DNA of 64,000 bases from Mesostigma viride (Eukaryota > Streptophyta > Mesostigmatophyceae > Mesostigmatales > Mesostigmataceae): assembly GCA_009746045.1 (NCBI GenBank), contig RPFO01000065.1, positions 5,095,368 through 5,159,367 of the forward strand, written 5' to 3'. Under the pieces are notes generated by a model. That model searched no databases. It saw only the letters and a list, made by a program, of their open reading frames with translations, and was not told where the DNA came from. Numbering within the stretch: position 1 is the stretch's first letter; each line of letters begins with the position of its first letter. Positions 1 to 12,092 of the stretch are shown piece after piece. The position numbers and the translations under genes are program-made.

Positions 1-1106
1 GCATAATGCGTTAGCCGCAAGTATGACACCCACTGGTCCATTTCGCTACCGAAAACGCATAAGTGTTTCGACATCAAAGGATGCTTGAGCGCCCCATGGT
101 AAGATCATGCCCTTGCAAAATCTCGGCATGAAGAGGGGATGCATTTACATTTTAAAAAAGAATCGTTGTACAACTTGGGCCCATTAAAAGCACTTGGGCA
201 CATGCAATTGAAAAAAAAAGGACTAATAAGACTCACCGCATAGGAAAAAGGTCATCCAACCCCGTGCAGGCTCGCCGCTCAAGGCCGTCACCGTCTAAAT
301 TGAGAGCAATTGGATGGCATTTGCAGATTTCCCTAAACGGTCAGCCACCAAGAGCCTGCCATGAAATTCTTTGCCATGAAACAAGCAAATGCGCCTGAAC
401 ATGGTCATGGTAGTATGCATAAGCTCAGGAACGGAATAAAAGGTTAACCGCGCGTCATTTTGTCCGCCGTGCCAATAATTATTGCGGATGCTTTGTTAGG
501 GTCGTTGTTGCTGGCGGTGGCTGCGTCCTAATTTTGGGTTGCAACCTGGTTGCAACAATTTTTCGGGGAAATGGGTATATTTTTATTAGCCAATTATGGA
601 CCAAAGAGGTGAGAGGGGAAATGAGTATCAGCGAATCCTAATTAAAGGTGGGCACACACACGTGTGGAGGTGCAACAATTTTTGGTTGCGCAACATCAGT
701 AAGCAGTCTGTACGTTCTACGGCTTCTACCGTACGTTGCTTATGCGTGACTGCGTACAAGTTATCTAAACTCGAACGTACGTAAGTGTACCACGGCCCTT
801 TCCACATTCGTCAGTTCCGGGGAGTTAGGGTCCTGATTCAGTCGGTTCCGGAACTAGAGGTTTCCACATTGGGCCGTCCAATTAGAAATTTAATTCGATA
901 CGACCGCTAATTCGACCGGAACTGGGGTGGAACTCCTGGAACTCGAAAAAAGCAGTTCCGGCCAGTTCCAGTCAGAATTAATTTTTTTTTTTTTGGTCGA
1001 TGCACGAAAAGGGCGGGGAACACGACGTGAAAAGGGCGGGGAACACGCCGGGAAGACAGTGCGGCCACCATCGCTGCCGCGCGTTAGTGGATGAAAGTGC
1101 GTAGCC
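1..1106. other. host-type intergenic DNA, no gene seen
   Basis: I see no supported gene here. A short AT-rich segment near 570-600 (a run of T followed by a CCAAT-like stretch) loosely resembles the dispersed repeat found at 4.95 and 14.0 kb. A T-rich tract lies near 980-993. Confidence 0.5.
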
Positions 1107-1586
1107 ATGATCGCGAGACTAATAGTTATATTTCTCATCGTGCTGGTGCGCTACCTGCAGCTACGCAGGAAGCAGGCCGCGATCCGCATTATTCAGGAAA
1201 ATGCGGCTCGCGAGGCGGAATACATGGCAACCGCCACACAAGTGATGATGGGGATGGCAATGGACGACAAGCCAGACGACCGACGAGGCGGGTGGCAGCC
1301 CGGTCGCCCGTGGGCATATGATAGGGCCGCAGGACGTGGATTTTGGGAATCAGCAAAGCGAGGGGGTGTCATGACGGACGCGGACTTCCGTGCAACATTT
1401 CACATGACCCGTGATTCCTTTGATCGTGTAGTGTGTATGTTGATCGCGTTAGCTAAAATTAGTCAGCCATGGTTAAGTAAGCTAATGGAATTTGAAGGCA
1501 CGGTAAAACCAGTACTGAAAAGCTATCAGCCCAGTTCTCTCGCGTGTAGATTGTTTGCTTTCTCGACATTTTGTTCGGACGCGTAG
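1107..1586 (+). pseudogene. PIF/Harbinger transposase N-terminal fragment
   Basis: This 159-codon reading frame holds a short stretch typical of the N-terminal part of PIF/Harbinger DDE transposases: a W/G-rich linker, then FRATFHMTRDSFDRVV at about residues 93-108, which matches the family's 'FRMsrxtFdxL' helix. The nuclease core with its DDE residues is absent, because the frame stops at 1584-1586. The N terminus begins with a hydrophobic stretch not typical of the family, so the start is uncertain. I infer a truncated, inactive transposon relic in host DNA. A domesticated HARBI-like gene cut short by an intron is a less likely alternative. Confidence 0.5.
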
Positions 1587-2756
1587 TGCATTATCACGGG
1601 AAGCATAGCGATTGGTAGCCAACGATGGCGACGTACGTGAAGCCTCTGCTCTATGACGGGAAGGCATCTGGCGTTGCTGCAACTGGAATCAGGCCAGTGC
1701 CATGTTCGGCACCGTGCACGCGGAAATAAGGCGCCGTCACGTTAGATAGCACTGCTGAGGACGAGCTGCGCCTGCCTGCCCATATTTACCGAGTTTGTCT
1801 CGCATCGCACTGCATTATTGCTGGCCAGACTTTGCTGTCTTTATGCCCGACAGACTGGTTCACGAACCGTTTTAATTTGCTGCGTGCGTGGCTCCTGCCC
1901 TTCCATGGCAATGTTTGCAATTTCGCACGTTTTCGTTGTGATTGTTGGCACATACTACATAGCCATGCACATGACATACTGCATGAAGGTCGCAAAGTTA
2001 GGTATAGTTTCTGTTTGTAAATCCTGAGTTCTTGCTTTACACACGGTTCCTTGAAATGAAGGCCCTGGCCGAAGCTCGTTGCTTGCCAAAGCCTTCTTGT
2101 GTCGAAGAACAGCGGTTCTCAGTGGGCACATGAAAGAGACGTTGCCAGGCATTGTAAGATTTCCAACCACACGCTTGTCCTGTAACCATGCAATTCATTC
2201 CATGTGCGTTATGAATCTGGCAGCTTGTGAGCCTGCAACCATTAATTGCAGTTTGGCACATGTTACAAAAAGTAGGCTCCTTGAATTTTGGCTGCTTTCT
2301 CGCTTATTTTTGTTGATGCTATAGGCAACATTGGACTTAACACTAACTTGAGTCCCACCCGCATCCAACCCCCCCAATCATCCATCCACTCCGTCCCTAC
2401 CCACCCAATTATACCACCGTCTTCCCGCCCACTCTTGAACTAATCAGCCCAACGCCCCAGCCCAAGACACAGGCAAATGCCCATGTAGCCACCCATGTGC
2501 GCGTGCCTAGAGACACTCAACTAGCTAGGCTGCATGTATGTGCCATGGGGGCATAATAGGTGCATGGGCGCAGGTGCACATGCAGGCCCGCAGGCATGCA
2601 CACAAGCAGGCAGGCAGGCAGGTTGACAGATGGGTGGGCAGATAGGCGGGTGCCAGACTTGCAGGCGGGCAGGCGGGAGGATGGGTAGAACATTGGGTGG
2701 ACAGGCGAGTAAGAAGGTCGTTGGGTCCAAGCAACCCGTTTATTGGTGATGGATTG
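1587..2756. other. intergenic, no gene seen
   Basis: The ORFs here are short, overlap on both strands and have no recognisable family. There are small CAGG-type tandem runs near 2600-2680 leading into the TG microsatellite. Confidence 0.5.
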
Positions 2757-3440
2757 ATGTGTGTGGCGCATGTGTGCAAGTCGGCCTGTGTTTGTGTGCG
2801 TTTGTATGCATGTGCACGTGTGCTCGTGGGTGTGTGCACATGTCTGTGTGCATGTGTTAGCGTGCATGTGCGCACGTGGGTGTGTGCATGTGTGTGATAT
2901 TGTGTGCATACATGTGTATGTCACAGTGTGCATGTGTGTGCGTGTGTGCGTGTGTGCGTGTGTGCGTGTGTGCGTGTGTGCGTGTATGCGTGTGTGCGTG
3001 TGTGCGTGTGTGTGTGTGTGTGTGCGTGTGTGCGAGTGTGCGTGTGTGCGTGTGTGCGTGTGTGCGTGTGTGCGTGTGTGCGTGTGTGCATGTGTGTATG
3101 TGTGCATGTGTGTATGCGTGCGTGTGTGCATGTGTGTATGTGTGCATGTGTGTATGCGTGCGTGTGTGCGTGTGTGCGTGTGTGCATGTGTGCGTGTGTG
3201 CATGTGTGCGTGTGTGCATGTGTGTATGTGTGCATGTGTGTATGTGTGCGTGTGTGCATGTGTGCGTGTGTGCATGTGTGCGTGTGTGCATGTGTGTATG
3301 TGTGCATGTGTGTATGTGTGCGTGTGTGCGTGTGTGCATGTGTGCATGTGTGCGTGTGTGCATGTGTGTATGCGTGCGTGTTTGCATGTGTGTGTGAACA
3401 TTTATGTGCATGTGTATGTATGTGGGCGTGTGTGTGTGCT
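2757..3440. repeat. TG / TGTGCG / TGTGCA microsatellite
   Basis: About 680 bp consist almost entirely of TG dinucleotides interrupted by C or A at regular spacing (TGTGCG, TGTGCA, TGTGTA units). Every frame on both strands stays open and encodes Val-Cys, Met-Cys or His-Thr repeats, which is a composition artefact and not coding. The block could form Z-DNA because of its alternating purine-pyrimidine pattern. Confidence 0.95.
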
Positions 3441-4651
3441 GGGGGGTAGGATGGATAGGGAAAAGAAAGAGTGAAAAATGCAAGGTGTGGGGGAGTTAAA
3501 TGTTTCACCTCGCGGCAAAAGTCGTTGTGCCTGCCGCGTGTATTGACAAGCAGCTGTGGGCACGGTTGCAGCAAGTGAGTACACGCCAAGGGCCTACACG
3601 GTTCATGCAATAGCACACAGCCAGTGGGACGAAACATCTGCACATATTACTTGGGTTCATCTATTTTGCACATTACCTGCTTGGGTTCATCAACTGAATT
3701 CTGCACCTTACACTTGCATGGCTCATGGTTTCAATCGCTGCTCAATTGACGGAAAATGAACAGGCAATCAACATTCAGATATGTTAATCCTGAAAAGTGA
3801 CCTTCCACGTACACCAGGAGAATGAAGGTCGATGCTGCTGTGACGCATGAGCCTAATCCACGTGCTCTCGGAGGTCTCCACCTCGGCAGGAGCACCTGCA
3901 GGCGTCGTGGCTCGCTTACCTCAAGCAATATGCGCGTGCTGAAAGCTACCGGGGTCTAGGCAGAGTTACATTATCTGCCCGGAAAAAGCACCTCTTAATT
4001 AAACCTTTCTCGGCAACGAAGCTCTGAGCAGCGCTATATTGTCGTGGCCGGACTTCATTGTCGCCATTAAAATGTCAAAAGCTGTTTGATTCATCCAAGG
4101 AAAATGCGTGCATGGTAGACAGATCATGATCTCGATGCCCGGGCGTATAGACATGACAGGCAACTGCTTAGATGGCGCTCATCGCGTCCCCTCCTCGCTT
4201 CCCTCGACTCAGTTCGTTAAGGCGCCTAATCCAATGTATGGCATAGGCCGCTGTGATCTGGCCGCGCACCTCGGCCTCAAGAACATCTTCTTGCGTCTTA
4301 AACGTAAGCGCCGCAGGCGGCGGCTCAGCCATTGCAAGGCTTAAAATCACAGCGATGCCAGATGGTTATGGCGTGTAATGCTGGGCGACGGGGTGCAGTT
4401 TTCACTTTAAGTAGGGTCAAGCACGTGCCATGATGCACACAAAAAGGCGGGAACTTGTTCGCCGCCGTTGGATCGGAACTGAATGTGGAAACCCCGTCCC
4501 GACTAATTTCACCGCTAATTAATTTTATTCGCCGCGCCGAATTAGACCTCGAGCCTGGAACTGCGGTCCGGACCAATCCGAGTCCTCCTAATTCGCACGG
4601 ATTCATCACCATATGTGGAAAGGCTCTTATTATCGCAGTCATTATGTACCG

Positions 4652-4698
4652 CGTTAAGTTGCGATCGACGCCGAAAATTCGGCGTCGCAACTTAACGG
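4652..4698. repeat. long imperfect hairpin
   Basis: The left arm 4652-4675 (CGTTAAGTTGCGATCGACGC then CGAA) pairs with the right arm 4679-4698 around a 3-base loop, with a 4-base bulge (ATCG) in the left arm. It could be the back-to-back ends of a small foldback transposon or a cruciform-forming relic. Confidence 0.7.
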
Positions 4699-4944
4699 TA
4701 GAATTAGGCTAGCAACCCACCGGCCCCCCTCCTCCTCTCACGGACTTCTACCCTATGTACACCCCCCCCTTGATGTTTAAGAATGGGGTCCGACCGACCC
4801 AGGGCTGCGAACCAAAAATCGAATCCAGGGTTGACACAAATGAAGTAGGCACAAATGAAGTAGACACATACTGCTCCATTCTAAACATATCATCCTGACT
4901 GAGATGCCTTCGGATCGGCAGGAGACTTTTTTCCGGGTAGATGG

Positions 4945-5035
4945 GTATTTTTTATTAACCAATAAGAATATCGGTACTGGTCACGTATCGACCGGCAACT
5001 GGTTACCCACTGAGGATAGTGTGATAGGTGAAAGG
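4945..5035 (+). repeat. dispersed repeat copy 1
   Basis: This segment (TTATTAACCAATA, then CACGTATCGACC, then TAGTGTGATAGGTGAAAGG) recurs at 14012-14115. It also recurs in the opposite orientation at 7929-8009 plus 8425-8450, where it is split by an insertion. It is a non-coding interspersed repeat of unknown class. Confidence 0.75.
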
Positions 5036-5543
5036 TTTAGAAAGGAGCATTATGTGACCACGGGAGCCAAGTGACGCGCGTAAGGTCACCTAATTGAGGA
5101 ATGCAAGTAAACACCCTGTTGCGTCCCAAGAGAGCATGGAAAAGCTCCAAGGGGTTAGCCGGCCTGTCATTATTGGGCCCTGGGTCCCACACCTTGTAGT
5201 GTTCTTGCGCCAAGAGCCGGCCAAGCGCGACGCATTGCTGAGTTCCAGAGGAAGATAAACCGCCTCACCACGGTGGAGTTTGGTGTACTCGATCGTGCCG
5301 CACTTTGAAAACGGGTCCTCTCGTTCCGCGGATAGTCCAGATCGCATATAGCATATTCAGTTAGTGCGTAGCCATACCCATGAGCACTAGTTGACTGTCG
5401 GACAACTCATCCCCTGGGGTCCCCGCAATACCGAATATGATACAACGCACGGCTGCCGGATAGCGCTAATGTGGAATGTGGTAGCGCGGTCCATGCGGAC
5501 CTTTTCTACGTTAAACAACAATTGCCACACCCCGCTCACTTAA

Positions 5544-6891
5544 ATTAAAATTAAATTAAATTATAACATGCCTCCGTTGGGAGATCATCCATAGCACATA
5601 TTCCTTGATGGGTGGTGGAGTGGATTGAGCCGCGTAATCGGACTATCCTGACGCTAATCTATCTAGTCCAGAAAAATCCTAACTACCCTACTCATCAAAA
5701 CGCCTCCTCCTCTTGGGGGGAGGTGGCTTGCACACAGGGTCGGGCGTGTGAGCCTTGACAATCTTCTGCCAACCGCGTCTTGTTCTGCATGGCAGTCCAA
5801 AGAAGGGAGAGAGAGTGGATGCGGTATTCAAACTGGGCTGGGACCAGTAGGTCATCCAGCAACATCTGGACGTAGTTCGTGACATAACGCCTACTTTTGT
5901 TTGGGAATGCCCTTGGGGCCAGGCCAGGTCAGAATATGCCGCCCTGGCTGGCCAAGCCGCTGGGGGCCTGCCAGACCAAGGGCGGTGTCGACCTTGCTGG
6001 TGCGAGCAAGGTGTCCTACAAATGCTATCCTACGCTGTCCAATCTCGCGTCCGAAATACGAGGCATGCCCTTATATGCATGATACAAAGACTCTAATGAC
6101 GGGCGCTTGGAAAACCCTACGTTCAGGACCTGTCGGAGCATCCTGTAAACGTACTGTGCCGTCTAGCTTAGCGCTGCCAGTGTGTCCGTGAGTGTCCACG
6201 CCTCGGCGCCATACGTGAGCACCGTGAGGACGAGGACCTTGAAGAGCATGCGCTTGCGGTGCTCGCCCAGGCCCTTGGAGCGCCGCGCTCTAAGGGCCTG
6301 TAGGTGTTGAGCGAACGGAGCCGAGCCCAGGCCAGGCCGATGCGGGTGTCCACGTCGTCGGCGGTGTCAGGGAGCTTGAGCTCCCCAACAGTTTGAAGCG
6401 ATCGCGGAACGGGACTGCCGTCCCGTCGAGCAGGCGCGGCAGCGGCGGTGTACTGGAGGCCCCATTATCACCATCGCCACAGTTTTGACACTATTAAATC
6501 TCCAACCCCACTTCCCTCGCCTCCATGCAGGCCCAGACAGTCCAGCCAGGTCTGAATGTGCTCGGGGCGCGCGCGCGATGAGGGTGGTGTCATCCGCATA
6601 AATCAGGTCGGCCAGGCGGTACGTAGCCAGGCTTAACACCGCCGTGCTCTTTCTCGTTAAGGATGTCCAAGCCCAGTGGCTCGAACCCCTTATGAGCAGT
6701 AAAGCGCGCACGTGCTCGGCGCATGACGTGATCCACAACAATAAAGAACAGGTAGAGAAAGTGGTATACCGCTCAATTGTTTCCGAGGGGAAGGTGCATG
6801 TGCATGCAGGCATGTCGCATCGTGGCGAAACCGAGTACACCGTCCGCCTTGGTAGTTTGTTTTTATGGGTCAATTTTTGCCGTATTTGCAT
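5544..6891 (-). mobile_element. non-LTR retrotransposon 3' fragment (copy 1)
   Basis: Read on the minus strand, this is the 3' part of a LINE reverse transcriptase ORF broken by frameshifts. ADLIYADDTTLIA, the RT active-site block, lies near 6600. VLTYGAEAWTLT, the LINE C-terminal block after the RT, lies near 6200. A basic C-terminal tail ending PPPPKRRRRFDE stops at about 5690. A non-coding 3' end follows and terminates in an AT-rich repeat tail (units of AAATT on the plus strand) at 5544-5563. The same C-terminal tail and 3' end recur at 15.7-16.3 kb, which defines one family. The 5' part and endonuclease are missing, so this is a dead copy. Confidence 0.8.
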
Positions 6892-7928
6892 TACGAATAA
6901 CCCTGGATTGTTTGTTGGGGAGCCAGTTAGAGTCCCGGGTTTTTATTATTTAATTAAAACCTTTTGTTTGTTTGTTTGTCCTGCAGCCGTTCAAGGCACG
7001 TGGGTACTTATTTAATTAAATTTCTTTTGTTTGTTTGGTAGATATGGTACACGTACGCCGTCCCCAACCCGGCCCGGCGGCCCCCCTTTCGGCGGCCACA
7101 GGCTATAGTCAGTGGAGGTCTCAGGTCAGTGATACCCTATTTAATTGCTCAAGGCCCATAAGTATCGCACATGAGTAGTACATCTTACATGTACATCTGT
7201 AGACACGCTCAGGCCTCAGCCTCTACTGAGTACCGACCGACGTGCCCTGCCGAGGCAGTAGAGCGTGGATTGCTGGATGCAATTCATGCAAAAGCGGTTT
7301 GAACACTTGGTTCGCGCCTCACCCCGCGCTCGGCCTGCGTCTCGCGTTTTTTTTTCGATTTTCACGATATTTCATGTTCCCCGCCTGTCCAAGGTATTTT
7401 CGAAGGTTTTATGTACTTTATATTATATAATATAAAGTGTTTGTTTGTTTTCTCACAGGGCGACGACCCCGTGCCCACGTACAGGAGTTCATTAATTTAG
7501 TTTTGTTTGTTTGTTTGTTTAGTCCAGTCCTCAGCCCCCGGAGTTAATTAATTAATTTTCTTTTGTTTTTTTTATGGTTTTCAGCCAGAACATTTTCCAG
7601 AAGCTAATTATTTAAAACTACTAATGCGGACGGTGTACCGACAGTCTGTTGAGGGTCGCGTTTACCCCAATTGCCCTGTGCAATAAAAGATGTTGAATGT
7701 CAGTCGCTCTGCGGTCCACCAAGGGGTGATCGACCGCCAGGGTGATAAGTTCTCGGATCAGGAGACTCAACGGATCAGGAGACTCACAGAGCCGCGAAAT
7801 CATGCCAAAGGTACCATGTCCGATTCCTTGCTGGTAGCTTCTAGGCTTGAATCTTACTTTCTGTGTTCTGTGTTCCGCGGAATCTCAGATTTGGGCAGCT
7901 AGCGTTTTTACGTTTGTTGCTTTCTGAC
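6892..7928. other. intergenic with TTTG runs
   Basis: No gene is supported. Short (TTTG)n runs occur at about 6966-6980, 7026-7037, 7438-7450 and 7503-7520, along with the palindrome at 7415-7438. Confidence 0.5.
7415..7438. repeat. 24-bp perfect AT palindrome
   Basis: ACTTTATATTAT followed by its exact reverse complement; it can extrude as a cruciform. No gene sits within several hundred bases, so a role as a transcription terminator is unsupported. Confidence 0.85.
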
Positions 7929-8450
7929 GACAGTATCACCTATCACACTACACACAGTTTGTACGGTAACCAGCTGGTCGATACGTGGGACCTCTTCACC
8001 TAACGATATCAAGGAGACAACCAGCGCAGGCCAGAAATCGGGAGAATCCGGACCATGGTACCTCGAGCCTGCCGTTATCATGTCCGCGTGTTCGAGTCGT
8101 TTAGGATGATGAAGATGAATGGTGATGGAAATGTGTATCCTTGTGCATTGAAATTATGGAGCCCTGGCTTACGTGTATAGAGCGACTAGATGACCTAGAC
8201 GGTGGGGCCGGAAACATCATGCTTGATCATGGCGTGTGTTTCGAGCCTAACTGGCCGGGCCGGGAGTGTCTAGTGGTGAGCACCATTGCTGCGATCGCTC
8301 TCCCACCATTTATATTACGAGGAAATACCCGCAAATGGAATTTAACCACTGAAAAGGTCTAGCTATAGTCAGTCATCACGTTAGCCATGCGGCCCATGCC
8401 ATGATTCCAAACGTCCAAGAACTGCACCTAACGATATTCCTATTGGTTAA
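7929..8450 (-). repeat. dispersed repeat copy 2, split by an insertion
   Basis: The reverse complement of the repeat at 14012-14115 is present in two pieces, 7929-8009 and 8425-8450. The 13 bases CACCTAACGATAT occur at both edges (7997-8009 and 8425-8437), so about 415 bp (8010-8424) was inserted with a 13-bp target duplication. The uninterrupted copy at 14.0 kb serves as the empty site. Confidence 0.7.
8010..8424. mobile_element. 415-bp insertion flanked by 13-bp direct repeats
   Basis: The block starts CAAGGAGACAACCAGCGCAG and its first ~75 bases recur inverted at 10816-10891 and (about 42 bases) at 15184-15225. It has no coding capacity and no evident terminal inverted repeats. A variable-length target duplication without inverted repeats fits a SINE or truncated LINE insertion better than a cut-and-paste element. 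Confidence 0.55.
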
Positions 8451-9073
8451 CACGTCGTACGTCAAAACTCAGTACTAGTCCTATTTTTAGGACTGAGTAT
8501 ACTGACTTCAAGCTCTTGAGTAGTGGTAAGGGCAGGGGGGTACCCCATATGTTTGATATGCATAATGGCACTCAATTAATCATGCTAATGCTTGGGCATA
8601 TGCCTAAAAAATCATATGTGGACCCAATCATGTAAAAATTTACAAGGGTGTCAACCCATACGGCTCGCGATTTGGCAATTTTCTGTGGAAGGACGAGTGG
8701 GGAAAATTCAATAAAATCCATATGCATGTTGAAAAAATATAGGCGTGTGAACAATCTAGTTCTTGAAACATGGCAAAAAACTGGGCTCAATTTGGCCACA
8801 GCATCTACCTGAAACTCACCAAAAACCACCAGCCCTAAGAATGGGTTTCGACGTTGCTAGCAATGTGCAAGCATGTATGTGCGGTCATACTACACACCAC
8901 CGTGGCCGCAACCAACCATGCCAATAAACTCATTTCCCTTCTAGCATAACAGGACAACATACTTGCATCATCATACTGCAGTTATATTATACCTTAGTAT
9001 ATGTGTGAGAGCCTATGCACGCACGTAGGGTATGGGCATTGATACCTACCTACAAAGGGTTTTATTATAAGCC

Positions 9074-11103
9074 TTAAGGGGACATGACACATTGAAAGTG
9101 CACTTTTCTGGAAAACAGACCTGTGCATGGGATAAAAATCCAGTTATGCTTCCAAACCATAAATATGTGAAAAAAAAAAATTTTCCAGCCACTTGGGGGT
9201 GGTACTACCCCCCAGCATGACCCAGTTATGAGCTAAAAATAGAAAAAGACGCTATTTTTGGCCGATTTTTCCTAGGAGACTGGGCAAACCAAAAGTGACC
9301 AAACCACATATTTTCCTAAAATCCCCACCCTTGCAAATAAATCTGGCTACTCAGGACCACAAAATAAGCACGTTTAGACTATTTATAGGGTTTAGCCCAA
9401 AACACGTATTTTTTTGGTCCTAAAAAAATAAATCAAATAGTAGACACATGCAAAAATTCCAGTGATGATATTTATACTAGGCCTAGGGTGGGAATTTCAC
9501 TCTCACAAAGTTTGAGCTCATTCTGAGCACGTTTACTCATGTTGATTGGTGTAAACATGCAAAAAAAAAATGACAGAAAATCCCGCTTATGAGCACAAAC
9601 ACCAGACCTATTACACCCTAGCCCACCACCAACTGGGCCAAACCAAGTCAAATTAATTCATTTATGATGTTAAAAAGCTTGCCACAAAATCCCAGGTCAT
9701 TCTGAGCTAGTTTGCCCTTAGTACATCATGTTATAGCTGCCACCCTGCATGCTTGGTACACCGTGGCATGAGGGACACCATAAGCACATTCCTAAGCTTG
9801 CCCCCTGCAAATTGGGCAGAAGCACGTAAAGCAAATGCTAGATGCTTGAAGAAGACATCCACCGACTCTTAAATCATTACGCAAGCAGGCATGACCACTT
9901 GCGGGAATCACCTCATAGCTAATACCCAGTCATGATGCTGAAGGATAAAAGGGCCATCCTCCTATGACACCGGTCGGTTGGACCAGGGACAGACGACCGA
10001 TTGTCATAATAAGCACCTGATCCTTATCATCTAGGAAGCCCCAGCCATGTTTAATGGAAGCAAAACATATAGGAAGGAGATAACTATATCACACATGCTC
10101 ACCTTCCCTACAACTTCACACCTTGCTTTCCAGCAGGCTGAAGAGCCAAGACAAGCGTTTATGAGCTCGCCAGCTCCTTGCAACGTTGATGCCGCTCCCA
10201 GGCAGCTAGGGTCCTTGACTACGCAATATACAATGTCAACCATATGAAAAACTCCATAAAACAAAGTGTAGCAGCGCCGCAAAACTGCCCGATAAACTCT
10301 TGCTAGCTTTAAGAAGCATGGCATACGAAGCATAAGGCAAAACATTGAAACCTGCGGAAAATCAGATAGCGCAACTGCAACAAGTGGCGAACAAAATAGC
10401 AAGAACACCCGGAATCGGCGCCAAAGCTTCATGCCAGGAACATTTAGAGCGCAAACAGACTGGGCGGTGACATGCGGCAAATGAACGTACCACGGCCGGC
10501 TTTATTTCCTACCCAGGCGCGCGAGACAGCCAGCCAGCCATGGATGGCTTGACCGCGGATCGCACAGGCCTGAACGATATCATTTCAGAAATGACGGGAA
10601 ATGGCCGCAGATCGAAGCCGCTTAGGATGTTTTCACGGTTTCCATTACTAAACGCTTCTTCCTGCATCAATATAACCCACAAATCTTAAATTCTACCGTC
10701 GCAGGCACGCATTCTAAATTAATATATGCGGCCAGATTTTCGGATTAGACCCCCGTGCAAATCTGGATTAAGAAAGGCACCGACTTTTCAAATTGTGCAT
10801 ATCAACGCGGAAAAGATAACGGCAGGCTCGAGCTACCATGGTCCGGATTCTCCCGATTTCTGGCCTGCGCTGGTTGTCTCTTTGATATCTGGCTATGAAA
10901 CATCATACTAGTACATCGTTTAAAACCACCGGCGTACATTTTTTGCTTGTCGCCTGGGCGATTAGGCAAATTTTTACGAAACGCACGTCGCCATGGCCAC
11001 CTCCGCACGAGGTGGGCGCATTGTGCACCACAATTTCACGGTCCGTGGGTACCGGCGCGAATTTTTTGGCGCCAAAAAATTCCGATGTGTCATGTCCCCT
11101 TAA
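9074..11103. mobile_element. candidate TTAA-flanked DNA transposon, 2.03 kb, non-autonomous
   Basis: The first 19 bases, TTAAGGGGACATGACACAT (9074-9092), are the exact reverse complement of the last 19 (11085-11103). Both outer ends are TTAA, the target-site duplication of piggyBac-type elements. No transposase ORF is recognisable inside, so if real it is non-autonomous. It contains an inverted copy of the 8010 repeat at 10816-10891 and a 24-bp perfect palindrome just inside its right terminus (11059-11082). The open frame at 10031-10480 (minus) has no family resemblance and is not called. Confidence 0.55.
11059..11082. repeat. 24-bp perfect palindrome
   Basis: GAATTTTTTGGC followed by its exact reverse complement, directly inside the right end of the TTAA-flanked element. 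Confidence 0.85.
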
Positions 11104-11968
11104 CCACCAATATAATGGGTAGTTTAAGCATATTTCAATTGTTTTTAACAAGAATAGAGATGGCTAACACTGTTTTGCCTTGCCATGGCATGGCCAACAT
11201 ACTTGCTGGCACATGATGACAGTGGTTTATCACCAAGATTCTTCACTCACCCGTATAAGCTTGAAAGCACGCTGGATGCAGCCCATGGCCATACAATCAC
11301 GCAGTATGAACGTAGCAAAAGAATATCTAACATCTATGAAGGTATTTAAACCCGTACAGCGCCTAAAAAACTGCAAAAGTACACTAGGATAAGGCAAATG
11401 CCTGGTAACATCATCAAAAAAGGAGGTTTTAGAGAGGGGCAGGCAACGGTCAAGAAAGCGCATCAAGATTCGAAACTGACAACGCCTCGCAAGCTTAACG
11501 TCATGTTAGAACATCAAAAAACGATGAGGTAACGATATTTCAGCTTTACCGTGCACGGATGGCGTTCTCTTGGCCCAGGCGGTGCCCGCAAAAGTGACAC
11601 TTGCGGCACACAAACCATGACATGACAGAGTGGTCGAAGTCATCAAATCTTTACTGCCACTGACTTCTACACACATGCATGATAATAAGTAGAAAGAAGC
11701 ATATAAACCCTTTGAACTGCACCGTAAAGCAATTCCGTCAACCTGTCTGGTCGCAGATTTTTCCAGCAAGAGCAGTGCCGACACCTGGTAAATCGCATCC
11801 CCGCGAGCTAAAAATTTGTTTGTGTCATCGTTAGGACATATAAAATCTATTTCCTGGGTTTTACCAGCTAAATCGTCCGCAAACGTAAACTGCATGCATG
11901 GGCGCAAGCCGCCATGGCTAGGTCGTGCATTTCCGGAACTCACGTTTCACGTGAAAAAGTACAGTCAT
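11104..11968. other. intergenic, no gene seen
   Basis: The ORFs here are short and unsupported. Nothing else is recognisable. Confidence 0.45.
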
Positions 11969-12092
11969 TCACGCCTTAAGTTGGGTTGGCTTAAGTTGGG
12001 TTCACGCCTTAAGTTGGGTCGCAGTTGGCTGCATGGCGAACCCAACTTAAGGCTGCTGGCTGTACTAGCGAAAACCCAACTTAAGGCGTGAA
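11969..12092. repeat. cluster of direct and inverted TTAAGTTGGGT repeats
   Basis: TTCACGCCTTAAGTTGGGT occurs at 11969 and again at 12001, with a shorter direct copy between them. The inverted version, ACCCAACTTAAGGC, occurs at 12040 and again at 12074, where it extends to the full GTGAA end at 12092. The block can fold into alternative hairpins and looks like a small foldback element. Confidence 0.75.

Larger units (their letters stand above)
3441..5543. other. intergenic with a hairpin and dispersed-repeat copy
   Basis: No gene is supported. The stretch contains the hairpin at 4652-4698 and a dispersed repeat at about 4945-5035 (annotated separately). Confidence 0.5.

Noticed and set aside
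2517-3483. Long His-Thr and Val-Cys open frames on both strands
   Set aside because: They are translations of the TG microsatellite, open in every frame; composition artefact.
10031-10480. 149-codon minus-strand ORF
   Set aside because: No family pattern, biased to hydrophobic and Cys residues, inside a candidate transposon.
8010-10891. A single 2.9-kb transposon with 75-bp terminal inverted repeats
   Set aside because: The left copy is explained by a 415-bp insertion with its own 13-bp duplication, and the right copy lies inside a different candidate element; a third copy occurs alone at 15184.
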